In this document: positions 7,522 through 14,802 of the stretch, piece by piece
Numbering within the stretch: position 1 is the first letter of the stretch
Layout: each line of letters begins with the position of its first letter
The notes under the pieces: generated by a model
Database searches by the model: none
The model's input: only the letters and a program-made list of their open reading frames with translations
Told to the model about the DNA's origin: nothing
Assembly: GCA_031278495.1 (NCBI GenBank)
Contig: JAITKG010000152.1
Coordinates: 1-15,782, forward strand
Source: Prevotellaceae bacterium
Lineage (GTDB): Bacteria > Bacteroidota > Bacteroidia > Bacteroidales > UBA932
Reading direction: 5' to 3'
Length of the DNA stretch: 15,782 nucleotides
Program-made: the position numbers and the translations under genes

Positions 7522-7573
7522 GGGGTTGTTTTAAAAAGTGTTTGTGTTTGGCAGGTTATTACAGAACAACCCC
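7522..7573 (+). repeat. 9-bp perfect inverted repeat GGGGTTGTT/AACAACCCC
   Basis: GGGGTTGTT (7522-7530) and AACAACCCC (7565-7573) are exact reverse complements across a 34-nt loop; a G-U and an A-U pair extend the stem to 11. No poly-T follows on either side, which favours an RNA structural helix over a terminator. Confidence 0.5.
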
Positions 7574-7716
7574 AAAGCTGGGATATGTGACCAAATAGTG
7601 TTCCACAAATATACGAATAAGATTCAATTGGTATGCATGACAGATTATCCACCAGTACATGCTCCAATCCGTTGTTACCGTCAATTGTAGTTTTTTTGCA
7701 AAATAATATTTAACAT

Positions 7717-7738
7717 GGAAGCAACAATATTGTTTTCC
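7717..7738. repeat. Palindromic dyad GGAA-gc-AACAATATTGTT-TTCC
   Basis: AACAATATTGTT at 7723-7734 is a perfect 12-bp palindrome, flanked by GGAA/TTCC arms that continue the symmetry except for a two-base bulge (GC at 7721-7722). With no loop it suits a dimeric DNA-binding protein better than an RNA hairpin. It lies 55 bp beyond the 3' end of ispG, after a T-run at 7691-7697. Confidence 0.35.
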
Positions 7739-7792
7739 AATAATGCCATGCCTTGCTATCACTAAGGTTTCTTTGCGCAACATTGATAAATG

Positions 7793-9133
7793 CTATCGCT
7801 CTTCTATCAACTGCAGCAATTCTTTTACGGCTTCTTTTTCGGGAATGTTTTTCTTGACTACTTCTTTACCTTTGTAGAGGGTAATTTTTCCGGGACCGGC
7901 GCCTACGTAGCCGAAATCGGCGTCTGCCATTTCACCGGGACCGTTTACAATACAACCCATCACGGCAATTTTTGTTCCGGCTAAGTGTGCTGTGGCGGCG
8001 CGCACTTCCGCCAAAGTCTTTTGCAAATCGAACAGGGTGCGCCCGCAGCCCGGACAGGCAATGTATTCGGGCTTGGTGAAGCGTACGCGCGTGGCTTGCA
8101 AAATAGCGAGAGCAATTTCTTCCGCCTGCGCGCCCGGCAGTTTTTTGCCTGCTACGGTGGCGGTTAGTTGCAAGTCGCCGGCATAACCGTCAAGCAACAG
8201 CGGGGCTGCTTTGCAGGCAGCCTGCAACCACAGTTCTTCGGTCGTTGCGGCGGCACAGCGGCAAGTTATCTTTGCCTGTTTTTCGTGTATTATTTTTGAC
8301 GTGTAGGGGAATTGTACAGCTAAACGCACCAATGCTTTTGCTACGGGAATTTCATTTTCCGGCGGCTCTGTAAGCGACACACGGATGGCGTCGCCATAGC
8401 CTTCGGAAAGCAATACGCCAATACCGGCCGCCGATTTTATCCGCCCGTCCATTCCGTCGCCGGCTTCGGTAACGCCCAGATGCAGCGGGTAAGCCATTCC
8501 TTCCTGTTCCATTTGCGCGACCAACAAACGGTATGCCGCCACCATCACGCGTGTATTGCTCGATTTCATAGAAACGACCGTTTGTGAAAAGTTTTCACGC
8601 CGGCAAATACGCAACAGTTCCATTGCCGACGCTACCATGCCTTCGGGCGTATCGCCATAGCGTTCCAGCACCCGCCCGGCAAGCGAGCCATGGTTTACGC
8701 CGATGCGCAAGGCGGTTTGGTGTTGCCGGCAGCAGTGCAGTAATTCTACAAATTTTTGCGTAGTTTCGGCGTCTGTTTGCGCAAAGTTTCCGGGATTGAT
8801 ACGCACCTTATCCGCCACTGCTGCCGCCGCAAGCGCGACATTGGCATTGAAATGTACATCGGCAATTAGCGGAATGGAAAAACCGTCGCGACGCAGTTGT
8901 CGTTTAATTGCGGCTAATGCTTCGACCTCCCGCAATCCTTGTGTGGCAAGGCGTACATAATCGGCGCCGGCTTGCGCTACCTGCTTGCATTGCCGCACCG
9001 AAGCGTCGACGTCGCGCGTGGGAGTATTGCACATGGTTTGCACGCGAACCGGTTGGTTACCGCCCATCGCCACGCCTCCAATAAGCACCTCATTGGTTTT
9101 GCGCCGTTGGTAAATAGGGGGAATAGGATTCAT
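7793..9133 (-). CDS. ispG: 4-hydroxy-3-methylbut-2-enyl diphosphate synthase IspG (GcpE), compact insert variant
   Basis: IspG is the [4Fe-4S] enzyme that reduces ME-cPP to HMBPP in the MEP isoprenoid pathway. The 446 residues begin with the TIM-barrel core (RRKTNEVLIGG, VRVQTMCNT, ADVHFN, VRINPGNF, LGVTEAGDG) and end with the cluster domain: C360 and C363 in CPGCGRTLFD, C394 in MGCIVNGPGE, and E401. Their spacing follows E. coli (C270, C273, C305, E312), so the enzyme should be active. The length is odd. As I recall, Bacteroidota IspG is usually near 600 residues with a large central domain, while the bacterial short form is about 370. Here about 75 residues (272-345) stand between barrel and cluster domain, ending in LLLDGY and EEIALAILQATRVR like the end of the large insert. 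The ATG overlaps the preceding gene's stop by one base, so it is the last gene of that operon. Confidence 0.95.
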   Translation of the reverse strand: MNPIPPIYQRRKTNEVLIGGVAMGGNQPVRVQTMCNTPTRDVDASVRQCKQVAQAGADYVRLATQGLREVEALAAIKRQLRRDGFSIPLIADVHFNANVALAAAAVADKVRINPGNFAQTDAETTQKFVELLHCCRQHQTALRIGVNHGSLAGRVLERYGDTPEGMVASAMELLRICRRENFSQTVVSMKSSNTRVMVAAYRLLVAQMEQEGMAYPLHLGVTEAGDGMDGRIKSAAGIGVLLSEGYGDAIRVSLTEPPENEIPVAKALVRLAVQFPYTSKIIHEKQAKITCRCAAATTEELWLQAACKAAPLLLDGYAGDLQLTATVAGKKLPGAQAEEIALAILQATRVRFTKPEYIACPGCGRTLFDLQKTLAEVRAATAHLAGTKIAVMGCIVNGPGEMADADFGYVGAGPGKITLYKGKEVVKKNIPEKEAVKELLQLIEER

Positions 9134-9789
9134 TACAAAACAAAAAATACCGTCGCCGAGAGCAGCATTTGGGAAAGGCGGTTGTAAACAGTGTAGCCTT
9201 GCACATTGGGGTCGTAGATATATCCCAGCCCGATGGAATAGGCAAAATCCAGTTGTATTTCCAACGGGTGCAGCATGAATGCCAAACCGGCGCCAAAGCG
9301 TAATCCGTAGTCGAATTTATTAAAATCGAAGTTATCCGGCTGAAAGTCCGGGTGCAGCGCGACGCTTTGCGAACGCAGGATATAAGAACCGTAAACGCCG
9401 GCATTGGCAATAGCGCGGATCCGCCACAATTCATAATGAAATTGCGTGACAAACGGCACTTCCACCAGTTGAAAACGCCGCGACGATATATCTACGAGGT
9501 CATAGCCTTTTTCGAGGTCTTGCTGGTCGTAGTATGCTCTTGTGTAGCGCAAGTATCCCTTTTCGGCATAGTTTATACCGACTTGGATGCCGACCCATTT
9601 GCCGCTGTAGTATTTATACGCCAATCCGTAATTTTTGAAACTATTGACATTGCCCAAATCTTCATTCCTTGTCGAAGACATCGTATTAAGTCCGTATCCG
9701 CCCGTTGCGCCTATGAAATGTTGCGCTGTTGCTTCGCTACCCGCCAAGCAACAGCAAATAATAAGGATGCTTATTTTTCTACTTTTCAT
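9133..9789 (-). CDS. Outer-membrane beta-barrel protein, porin-like family (PF13568-type)
   Basis: The protein is 218 residues from the chosen ATG at 9789. An in-frame ATG at 9807 would add six residues (MTATPA) before the basic start of the signal peptide (MKSRKISILIICCCLAG), so I prefer the second; either way the gene overlaps the upstream lipoprotein gene, by 11 or 29 bp. The signal peptide ends at ATAQ. The mature chain alternates hydrophobic and polar residues in amphipathic strands rich in Tyr, Phe and Gly (GLAYKYYSGKWVGIQVGINYAEKGYL, shortened here to its aromatic pattern; later FDYGLRFGAGLAFML and LDFAYSIGLGY), as in small eight-stranded barrels. Its role is not visible; homologous families are annotated only as porin family proteins. 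It sits between a lipoprotein gene and ispG, with which it overlaps by one base (TAATG), so translation is probably coupled. Confidence 0.8.
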   Translation of the reverse strand: MKSRKISILIICCCLAGSEATAQHFIGATGGYGLNTMSSTRNEDLGNVNSFKNYGLAYKYYSGKWVGIQVGINYAEKGYLRYTRAYYDQQDLEKGYDLVDISSRRFQLVEVPFVTQFHYELWRIRAIANAGVYGSYILRSQSVALHPDFQPDNFDFNKFDYGLRFGAGLAFMLHPLEIQLDFAYSIGLGYIYDPNVQGYTVYNRLSQMLLSATVFFVL

Positions 9790-11623
9790 CGCCGGTGTTG
9801 CCGTCAAGGGTTATTGTTTCGTCCTGTGTTGCCTGGAAGGGGGTAAATAATTTTCCCACATCCACGCTTTGTTCCACTTCTGAATTTTCGCGCAAATGAA
9901 GTATTTCCGACGCATCCGGAAACCGCATGAGCGTTACCTTTTCGGGTTGTGTTTTCGTTTCCATTTTGCATGCGTCCCACACGCCGTTTTGATTGGCGTC
10001 TTCAATAAACCGCACCACATAATCTCCCGATGGCAAATAATCAAACAATACTTTCCCTGCTTTATCAACAAGTGTTTCCCGCAGTATGCGGTCTTTTTTC
10101 TCGTTTAGCAGTTGCAAAATATAGCGCGACGAGACATTGGACAGGTCAAATGTAATGTGGCAAAATTTGTCGGGGTTGGGCGTGGTAAATTTATTTACGA
10201 TGGTGTCGTTCACTAAGCCGTAAATGTCGGAAAAGGCATCCGGCAACACTTCCAGCTCATACTCGGTTACGGTTACCCATTTCGCCTGCACATAGAAACG
10301 CAACCGCGACGCGGTGTCGGGCAGCCACCGGAAAAGTTCTTTGGCGCGGTTCTTTTTTTCATCTATTTTAAACAGGGTTATTTTCGTCGTATCTATTTTT
10401 GCGGGCAATGCGGGAAACGCAACACTAATGCCGCGGCGCATTCCCAATTGTTCAGAAAAATTGATTTTTGGTTGCAGTTTCGGAATTTCCGTTACCGTGT
10501 CATTTTTATTTTTCTTGTCTTTTTCCTGTTGCGCCTTGTCCTCTTTTTTCAGGGAGAACCGCAAGTTGGCGCTGGTAGGCGATAAATTATTTAACGAATC
10601 GGTTTTGAGGTATTCTATCGTTGCACGTAAAGTGTCGGGTACCGTTGCGCCGGTAAGCCAATAGGTGAGCGTATCGCGAAAGCGGCTGGATTCTATTACA
10701 TAGTCCGGCTCGTTGACGCCCTCTATTTGAAAGCATGTAATTACCGGGTAGTGTTGATTGAATACCAACTGGAATTTTCGTTTTTCCAATTGCGGATATT
10801 CCACTAAAAATTGTTTGCGCACATTCTCGGCAGAAATCAACAACAGCCGTTCTACCGGCCGCGCTTCCAACGCCGCCGTGTCTTTGTTGTCCGTTATCAC
10901 CGGCAACATGGAAACGGTATGTTCGGGGATTACCAGCGTATCTAAAAAAGCTATTTTTTCATTTCCCGGATCGTAGCGGTAATTGGAATTTTTATCTTCC
11001 AACGCATACATGTGGTACGCTTGCGGCGCAATGTTTTGCAAACTGAAATACCCCCAACTGTCCGTACGGGCAATGGCTATCGGCAATTCCTTGTACACTG
11101 CTGAATCGGATAAATTCTCGTAGAGCATCACCGCCGTATTCTCTACCGGATCCAACGTATAAGCATCGCGCACGACGCCGGTAAACGCCATGCTGTCAAT
11201 GACGCCTCCGGTAGAAAAAACAAACTTATAGGGCGGGTATAAATTGCCTTCGTTATTATCTGCCAACGCATTTCCGAAATCTATCGTATAGGTTTTATTT
11301 TGCCACAGGGTATCCTGAAAAACGACCTGTATGTTTCTCCCCCGCCTTTGCACCAATGGTTTCCGCAACGATGGCGGGGACATCACCACATTTTTCGATA
11401 TTTCTTTTAAGGCAATATATTCGTCGAACGCCAACTCGATTTTTTTACCGGCAAAATAAGTGGCGTTTGTTTTCGGCGTTGTTTTAAGCAATACCGGCGG
11501 AATTGTATCTTTTGGACCGCCCGAAGGTCCTGCTTGCGTATTGGCGCAACGGCTGCAAAGGAATAATAAAAATACCGCAGCGGCAAGTCCATACGCAATT
11601 TTTTCAAAGATACTATTTCTCAT
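9779..11623 (-). CDS. Ig-like (Big_5) domain lipoprotein
   Basis: The protein has 614 residues. A hydrophobic segment at 13-23 precedes C26 in CSRCAN, the likely lipidated cysteine; C23 is also possible because the lipobox is not canonical. After it comes GPSGGPKDTIPP, the typical entry of the Bacteroidota Ig-like/Big_5 lipoprotein family, with the Ig-like domain at about 40-130 (LAFDEYIALKEI, YTIDFGNALADNNEGN). A carboxypeptidase-regulatory-like repeat follows at about 150-245 (YFSLQNIAPQAYHMYALED) and another near the C-terminus (YLPSGDYVVRFIEDANQNG). Both carry aspartate/asparagine-rich turns (DKNSNYRYD, DANQNGVWD) that may bind calcium. It is probably an outer-membrane lipoprotein of structural or assembly function; no catalytic motif is seen. 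It starts five bases after sppA stops and overlaps the barrel gene downstream, which suggests the two envelope proteins are made together. Confidence 0.8.
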   Translation of the reverse strand: MRNSIFEKIAYGLAAAVFLLFLCSRCANTQAGPSGGPKDTIPPVLLKTTPKTNATYFAGKKIELAFDEYIALKEISKNVVMSPPSLRKPLVQRRGRNIQVVFQDTLWQNKTYTIDFGNALADNNEGNLYPPYKFVFSTGGVIDSMAFTGVVRDAYTLDPVENTAVMLYENLSDSAVYKELPIAIARTDSWGYFSLQNIAPQAYHMYALEDKNSNYRYDPGNEKIAFLDTLVIPEHTVSMLPVITDNKDTAALEARPVERLLLISAENVRKQFLVEYPQLEKRKFQLVFNQHYPVITCFQIEGVNEPDYVIESSRFRDTLTYWLTGATVPDTLRATIEYLKTDSLNNLSPTSANLRFSLKKEDKAQQEKDKKNKNDTVTEIPKLQPKINFSEQLGMRRGISVAFPALPAKIDTTKITLFKIDEKKNRAKELFRWLPDTASRLRFYVQAKWVTVTEYELEVLPDAFSDIYGLVNDTIVNKFTTPNPDKFCHITFDLSNVSSRYILQLLNEKKDRILRETLVDKAGKVLFDYLPSGDYVVRFIEDANQNGVWDACKMETKTQPEKVTLMRFPDASEILHLRENSEVEQSVDVGKLFTPFQATQDETITLDGNTGDEK

Positions 11624-11628
11624 GTGGC

Positions 11629-13386
11629 TTAATTAACCGTTATATCGTAAGGCAAACGGGCATATACGCCGGGTTCCGTTATTTCTTGAAGAAAACGTTC
11701 CATCGTCTGTACCTGTTCCGACGCTTGCGTTTTTACGGCAACGTTTCCATTCGTTAATGATTCCAAAATTTGTTCGAACGGCGTTTTTTCCGCCGGCAGT
11801 TCAATGAGGCGGTAACTTTCCAAGCCGGCTAAGGTTGCGGCTTCTGTAATGGCTTCGGTGATGCCGCCCAATTCGTCTGCCAAACCGAGTTTCACGGCGT
11901 CAATGCCGCTCCATATCCTGCCTTGCCCTATTTCGTCTACCTGCGCAGCTGGAATATTGCGGGCGGTCGCTACTTTATCGATAAATTGCGAATAGATAAA
12001 TTCTACGGTCGCCTGCGTTGCTTCCCGTTCGCGCGCAGTCATCGGTCGCATGATACTCGGATAATCGGCGGACGTATTACTCTTTGCCTCGTCAACCGTA
12101 ATGCCCAGATGTTTATTCAACCCTTTCTTGACATTGGGAATTACGCCGAACACGCCGATAGAACCGGTGAGCGAAGCAGGGTTCACAATGATTTTATCAG
12201 CAGGCGCAGAAATCCAGTAACCGCCGGAAGCCGCATAATTGCTCATGGATACGACCACCGGTTTTTGCGCTTTCAGCAAGGACAACTCGCGGGCAATTAT
12301 TTCCGACGCCTGCGCGCTGCCGCCCGGCGAATTTACGCGGAAGACCACCGCTTTGATAGCATCGTCATTGCGAATAGCGCGCAAAGTGTTGGCAAAATTC
12401 CATGCAGTGATTTCCGTTTCGCCCTTGCCCATGCTGATTTCGCCGTCGGCATATACTATGGCGATTCGTTGGCGGCTGATAGGTTGTTTGCGCGCCACCT
12501 TTACATAATCGTCCATATCTACCATTGCCAGTTCGTCTTCGGAGGTAACGCCGGATAATTCGCACAACTCGCCCAACAATTCATCCTTATAGAATAAAGC
12601 GTCCACCAGCCCGTTATCCAAAGCGTCCTGCGCTGTCAGCAATTCAAGGTTATCAATTAACGAATGTATTTTCTTATAGTCAATTTGCCGTGCGTGGCAA
12701 ATTTTTTCCAACCGGTATCCCCAAATAGCATTGATGAAAGTCATGTATTGCTCGCGGTTTTCGTCGCTCATTTTATCGGTGATGAACGGCTCTACCGCGC
12801 TTTTGAATTTGCCGTGTCGAACAATCTGCACTTCTATTTGCAATTTTTCCAGCAGTCCTTTATAAAACATCACTTCGGCGCTCAATCCCGTCAAAGCCGC
12901 ATCGCCGAAAGGATTTAGATAAATCTTATCGGCAACGGTCGCCAGATAATATGCCGATTGCGAGTAATTGTCGCCATAGGCAATAATCGGTTTCCCCGAT
13001 TCCTTGAATTTCTCCAACGCCGACCGGATTTCTTCTACATGCGCCCTGCCTGCTTGCAATTCGCTAAGATCTAAATACACCATTTTGATATGGGGGTCAA
13101 TGGCGGCGTGGTTAATGGTTTTCAAAATATCGTTCAATCCGATATAACGGGTCATGGAAACAGCGGTAAGCCCAATCTCTAATTGCCCGCTTTTCGTGCG
13201 CTCTGCCACCGGGTGGTCAAGCATGATGCGGAAAATAGTGTTCGGTTTGACCGTTACCGTTTCCGTAGCGGGTGAAAAGAGGCTGCTAATAGCTCCCACA
13301 ACGGAAATTAACATGATAATGCCGATAATACCGGCAATCAATACCCCGACGAACGAGGCTAAAACCATTTTGAAGAAATTTTTCAT
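11629..13386 (-). CDS. sppA: Signal peptide peptidase SppA, 67K type
   Basis: SppA degrades signal peptides left in the inner membrane after secretion. The 585 residues have an N-terminal membrane anchor (about 7-37) and two tandem S49 domains. The N-terminal domain carries the general base K195 in GKFKSAVEPF, and the C-terminal domain the nucleophile S387 in NYAASGGYW, matching E. coli K209 and S409. SLTGSIGVFG at 405-414 also matches the family. I chose the ATG at 13386 (MKNFFKMVLASF). The frame extends to 13518, but those 44 residues would overlap the end of pgk and have no family counterpart. The gene follows pgk after 52 bp with no recognisable promoter, and the next gene begins five bases after its stop. 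Length and catalytic residues are normal, so activity is expected. Confidence 0.96.
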   Translation of the reverse strand: MKNFFKMVLASFVGVLIAGIIGIIMLISVVGAISSLFSPATETVTVKPNTIFRIMLDHPVAERTKSGQLEIGLTAVSMTRYIGLNDILKTINHAAIDPHIKMVYLDLSELQAGRAHVEEIRSALEKFKESGKPIIAYGDNYSQSAYYLATVADKIYLNPFGDAALTGLSAEVMFYKGLLEKLQIEVQIVRHGKFKSAVEPFITDKMSDENREQYMTFINAIWGYRLEKICHARQIDYKKIHSLIDNLELLTAQDALDNGLVDALFYKDELLGELCELSGVTSEDELAMVDMDDYVKVARKQPISRQRIAIVYADGEISMGKGETEITAWNFANTLRAIRNDDAIKAVVFRVNSPGGSAQASEIIARELSLLKAQKPVVVSMSNYAASGGYWISAPADKIIVNPASLTGSIGVFGVIPNVKKGLNKHLGITVDEAKSNTSADYPSIMRPMTAREREATQATVEFIYSQFIDKVATARNIPAAQVDEIGQGRIWSGIDAVKLGLADELGGITEAITEAATLAGLESYRLIELPAEKTPFEQILESLTNGNVAVKTQASEQVQTMERFLQEITEPGVYARLPYDITVN

Positions 13387-13438
13387 TTTTTTATTGATTT
13401 TGTTTTCACAAGTGATTGATAGCGGCGTCAGCCAATTC

Positions 13439-14692
13439 TTAATTTTTAATTGCTTTGATGCCGGGCAATTCAATGCCTTCCATGTATTCGAGCAATGCGC
13501 CGCCGCCGGTAGAAACATAACTTACCTTGTCGGCAAAGCCCATTTGATTAACGGCTGCCACGCTGTCGCCGCCGCCAACCAACGAATATGCTCCTTTCAC
13601 AGTGGCGTCGGCAACCATTTGCGCTACCGCTTTGGTTCCATTGGCAAATTGGGGTATTTCGAATACGCCCACAGGCCCGTTCCATAAAATGGTTTTCGAA
13701 GCCAGAATAACTTCTTCCCATTCTTCTACAGGCGCCGCCGCATCCACGCCTTCCCAATTATCGGGAATTTCGTTGATGTTGCAAATCTGCGTCTGCGCGT
13801 CGTTGCTGAAAGCATCGGCTATCAACACTTTTTCCGGTAAATAAACCGCTACGCCCAACTCCTTTGCTTTTTTCAAAATATCCAACGCCAATTGTTGTTG
13901 GTCGTCTTCGCAAATGGAGTTGCCAATTTTCCCGCCCTGCGCCTTGATGAACGTAAAGCTCATGCCGCCGCCGATAATTAAATTATTCACGCGCTTTAGC
14001 AATCGTTCGATAATGGTAATCTTGGAAGATACTTTCGATCCTCCGAGAATGGCGGTAAACGGCTGTTCCGGCGACTCCAGTACTTTATCAACCGCTTTGA
14101 TTTCGCCTTCCATCACGTAGCCGAATAATTTATCGTTTGGAAAGTAGGCGGCAATTAAAGCAGTAGACGCATGTGCGCGGTGCGCAGTGCCGAAAGCGTC
14201 GTTAATATAGCAATCGCCATATGACGCCAGTTTTTTCACAAATTCTTTTTGTTTTTCTTTCACTGCCGCTTTGGCCGCTTTCTTTTCTTCATCGCCGGCG
14301 TCATCAGGCAGGTTGCGCGGCTTGCCTTCTTCTTCTTCATAGAAACGCAGGTTTTCCAATACCAGCGCTTCGCCGGGTTGTAATGATTTGGCAAGTTCCG
14401 CCGCTTCCGCGCCCATACAGTCGGGGGCGAATTTTACTTTTATGCCTAATTTTTTTTCTACATTCGCTAAAATATGTTTCAATGAATATTTTTCACTTGG
14501 TCCTTTAGGACGTCCCAAGTGCGACATGATAATCAGCGAACCGCCGCCGTCCAACACTTTTTTAAGCGTCGGGACAGCCGCGCGGATGCGGGTGTCGTCG
14601 GTAATCTCGAACTGTTCGTTCAAGGGAACGTTGAAGTCTACGCGCACCAATGTGCGTTTGCCTTTGAAGTTATACGTGTCAATTGTTTGCAT
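13439..14692 (-). CDS. pgk: Phosphoglycerate kinase
   Basis: Pgk transfers the phosphate of 1,3-bisphosphoglycerate to ADP in glycolysis, in the cytoplasm. The 417 residues contain the substrate-binding VRVDFNVPL at 17-25, SHLGRPKGP at 57-65, NDAFGTAHRAHAS at 164-176, AILGGSKVSSK at 214-224, the nucleotide-site GPVGVFE at 339-345 and GGGDSVAAV at 373-381. The protein is about 20 residues longer than typical bacterial PGK because of a charged insertion at about 122-152 (KPRNLPDDAGDEEKKAAKAAVKE), which as I recall is usual in Bacteroidota. The start is firm: MQTIDTYNFKGKRTLVRVDF matches the family N-terminus. A promoter lies 36 nt upstream. It is followed by sppA on the same strand after 52 bp, so read-through into the envelope operon is likely. 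Confidence 0.98.
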   Translation of the reverse strand: MQTIDTYNFKGKRTLVRVDFNVPLNEQFEITDDTRIRAAVPTLKKVLDGGGSLIIMSHLGRPKGPSEKYSLKHILANVEKKLGIKVKFAPDCMGAEAAELAKSLQPGEALVLENLRFYEEEEGKPRNLPDDAGDEEKKAAKAAVKEKQKEFVKKLASYGDCYINDAFGTAHRAHASTALIAAYFPNDKLFGYVMEGEIKAVDKVLESPEQPFTAILGGSKVSSKITIIERLLKRVNNLIIGGGMSFTFIKAQGGKIGNSICEDDQQQLALDILKKAKELGVAVYLPEKVLIADAFSNDAQTQICNINEIPDNWEGVDAAAPVEEWEEVILASKTILWNGPVGVFEIPQFANGTKAVAQMVADATVKGAYSLVGGGDSVAAVNQMGFADKVSYVSTGGGALLEYMEGIELPGIKAIKN

Positions 14693-14728
14693 AGTATTTT
14701 GTTTATGGTTTTTCTAAAAAATGGCTAA

Positions 14729-14736
14729 CAAAGATA
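14729..14736 (-). promoter_or_regulatory. -7 promoter element for pgk
   Basis: On the minus strand TATCTTTG lies 36 nt before the pgk ATG, giving a predicted leader of about 31-33 nt. No convincing -33 element is visible at 19-21 bp. This places a separate start for pgk downstream of the terminator-like hairpins of the transporter gene. Confidence 0.65.
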
Positions 14737-14765
14737 CAAAAAAATGTTGATTTGGTTTTGAGTAG

Positions 14766-14802
14766 ATAAAAATGCCCTTGTACGGGCGGTTCAAACGCCC
14801 GT
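14766..14802 (-). terminator. Overlapping hairpins and U-tract after the AEC transporter gene
   Basis: Reading the minus strand, ACGGGCG-tttgaac-CGCCCGT (14802-14782) forms a perfect 7-bp hairpin immediately after the stop codon. Its second arm also contains GCCC, which can instead pair with GGGC four bases further on (14787-14774, GCCC-gtacaa-GGGC), followed by AUUUUUAU. The second hairpin with its U-tract is a classical intrinsic terminator; the two folds exclude each other. Confidence 0.65.

Larger units (their letters stand above)
7193..7697 (+). ncRNA. Candidate structured non-coding RNA, about 500 nt
   Basis: Between the promoter at 7159-7188 and a run of seven T at 7691-7697 the plus strand can form a series of hairpins. 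They are 7224-7240 (8-bp arms); 7255-7278 (5-bp ACATT/AATGT stem capped by ACGA, plus outer TCT/AGA); a long stem of 7318-7335 with 7391-7414, capped by GGT-GGG-TTTT-CCC-GA-ACC at 7356-7373; 7460-7491 (11 bp with one G-U); 7522-7573 (9 bp plus two more pairs after one wobble); and 7627-7668 (5+5 bp). A boxA-like element sits close to the predicted 5' end. I tried to match 6S RNA, tmRNA, RNase P RNA, SRP RNA, tRNA and 16S rRNA and found none of their conserved cores. The 3' end is a guess, and short inverted repeats arise by chance in AT-rich DNA. Confidence 0.4.
7140..7792. other. 653-bp AT-rich gap without a convincing protein gene
   Basis: This is the only long non-coding interval in the window and is visibly richer in A and T than the flanking genes. 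The plus strand has no open frame of note. Two short minus-strand frames (97 codons at 7374-7667 and 74 codons at 7559-7783) match nothing I know and overlap in different frames. What it does hold is a promoter, a boxA-like sequence and several inverted repeats, described separately. Confidence 0.75.

Noticed and set aside
7374..7667. 97-codon minus-strand open frame in the 7140-7792 gap
   Set aside because: No recognisable motif, no promoter or plausible start context, unusual composition, and it overlaps another open frame; it also crosses the hairpins of the candidate RNA.
7559..7783. 74-codon minus-strand open frame downstream of ispG
   Set aside because: Short, overlaps the 97-codon frame in a different frame, Trp/Cys/Tyr-rich without domain resemblance; could be a remnant but nothing supports a named gene.
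7193..7792. CRISPR array suggested by the boxA-like leader
   Set aside because: No direct repeats of 20-40 bp with regular spacing are present and no cas gene is nearby.
13387..13518. Longer N-terminus for SppA
   Set aside because: The extra 44 residues overlap the pgk stop region and lack family similarity; the membrane anchor begins right after the ATG at 13386.
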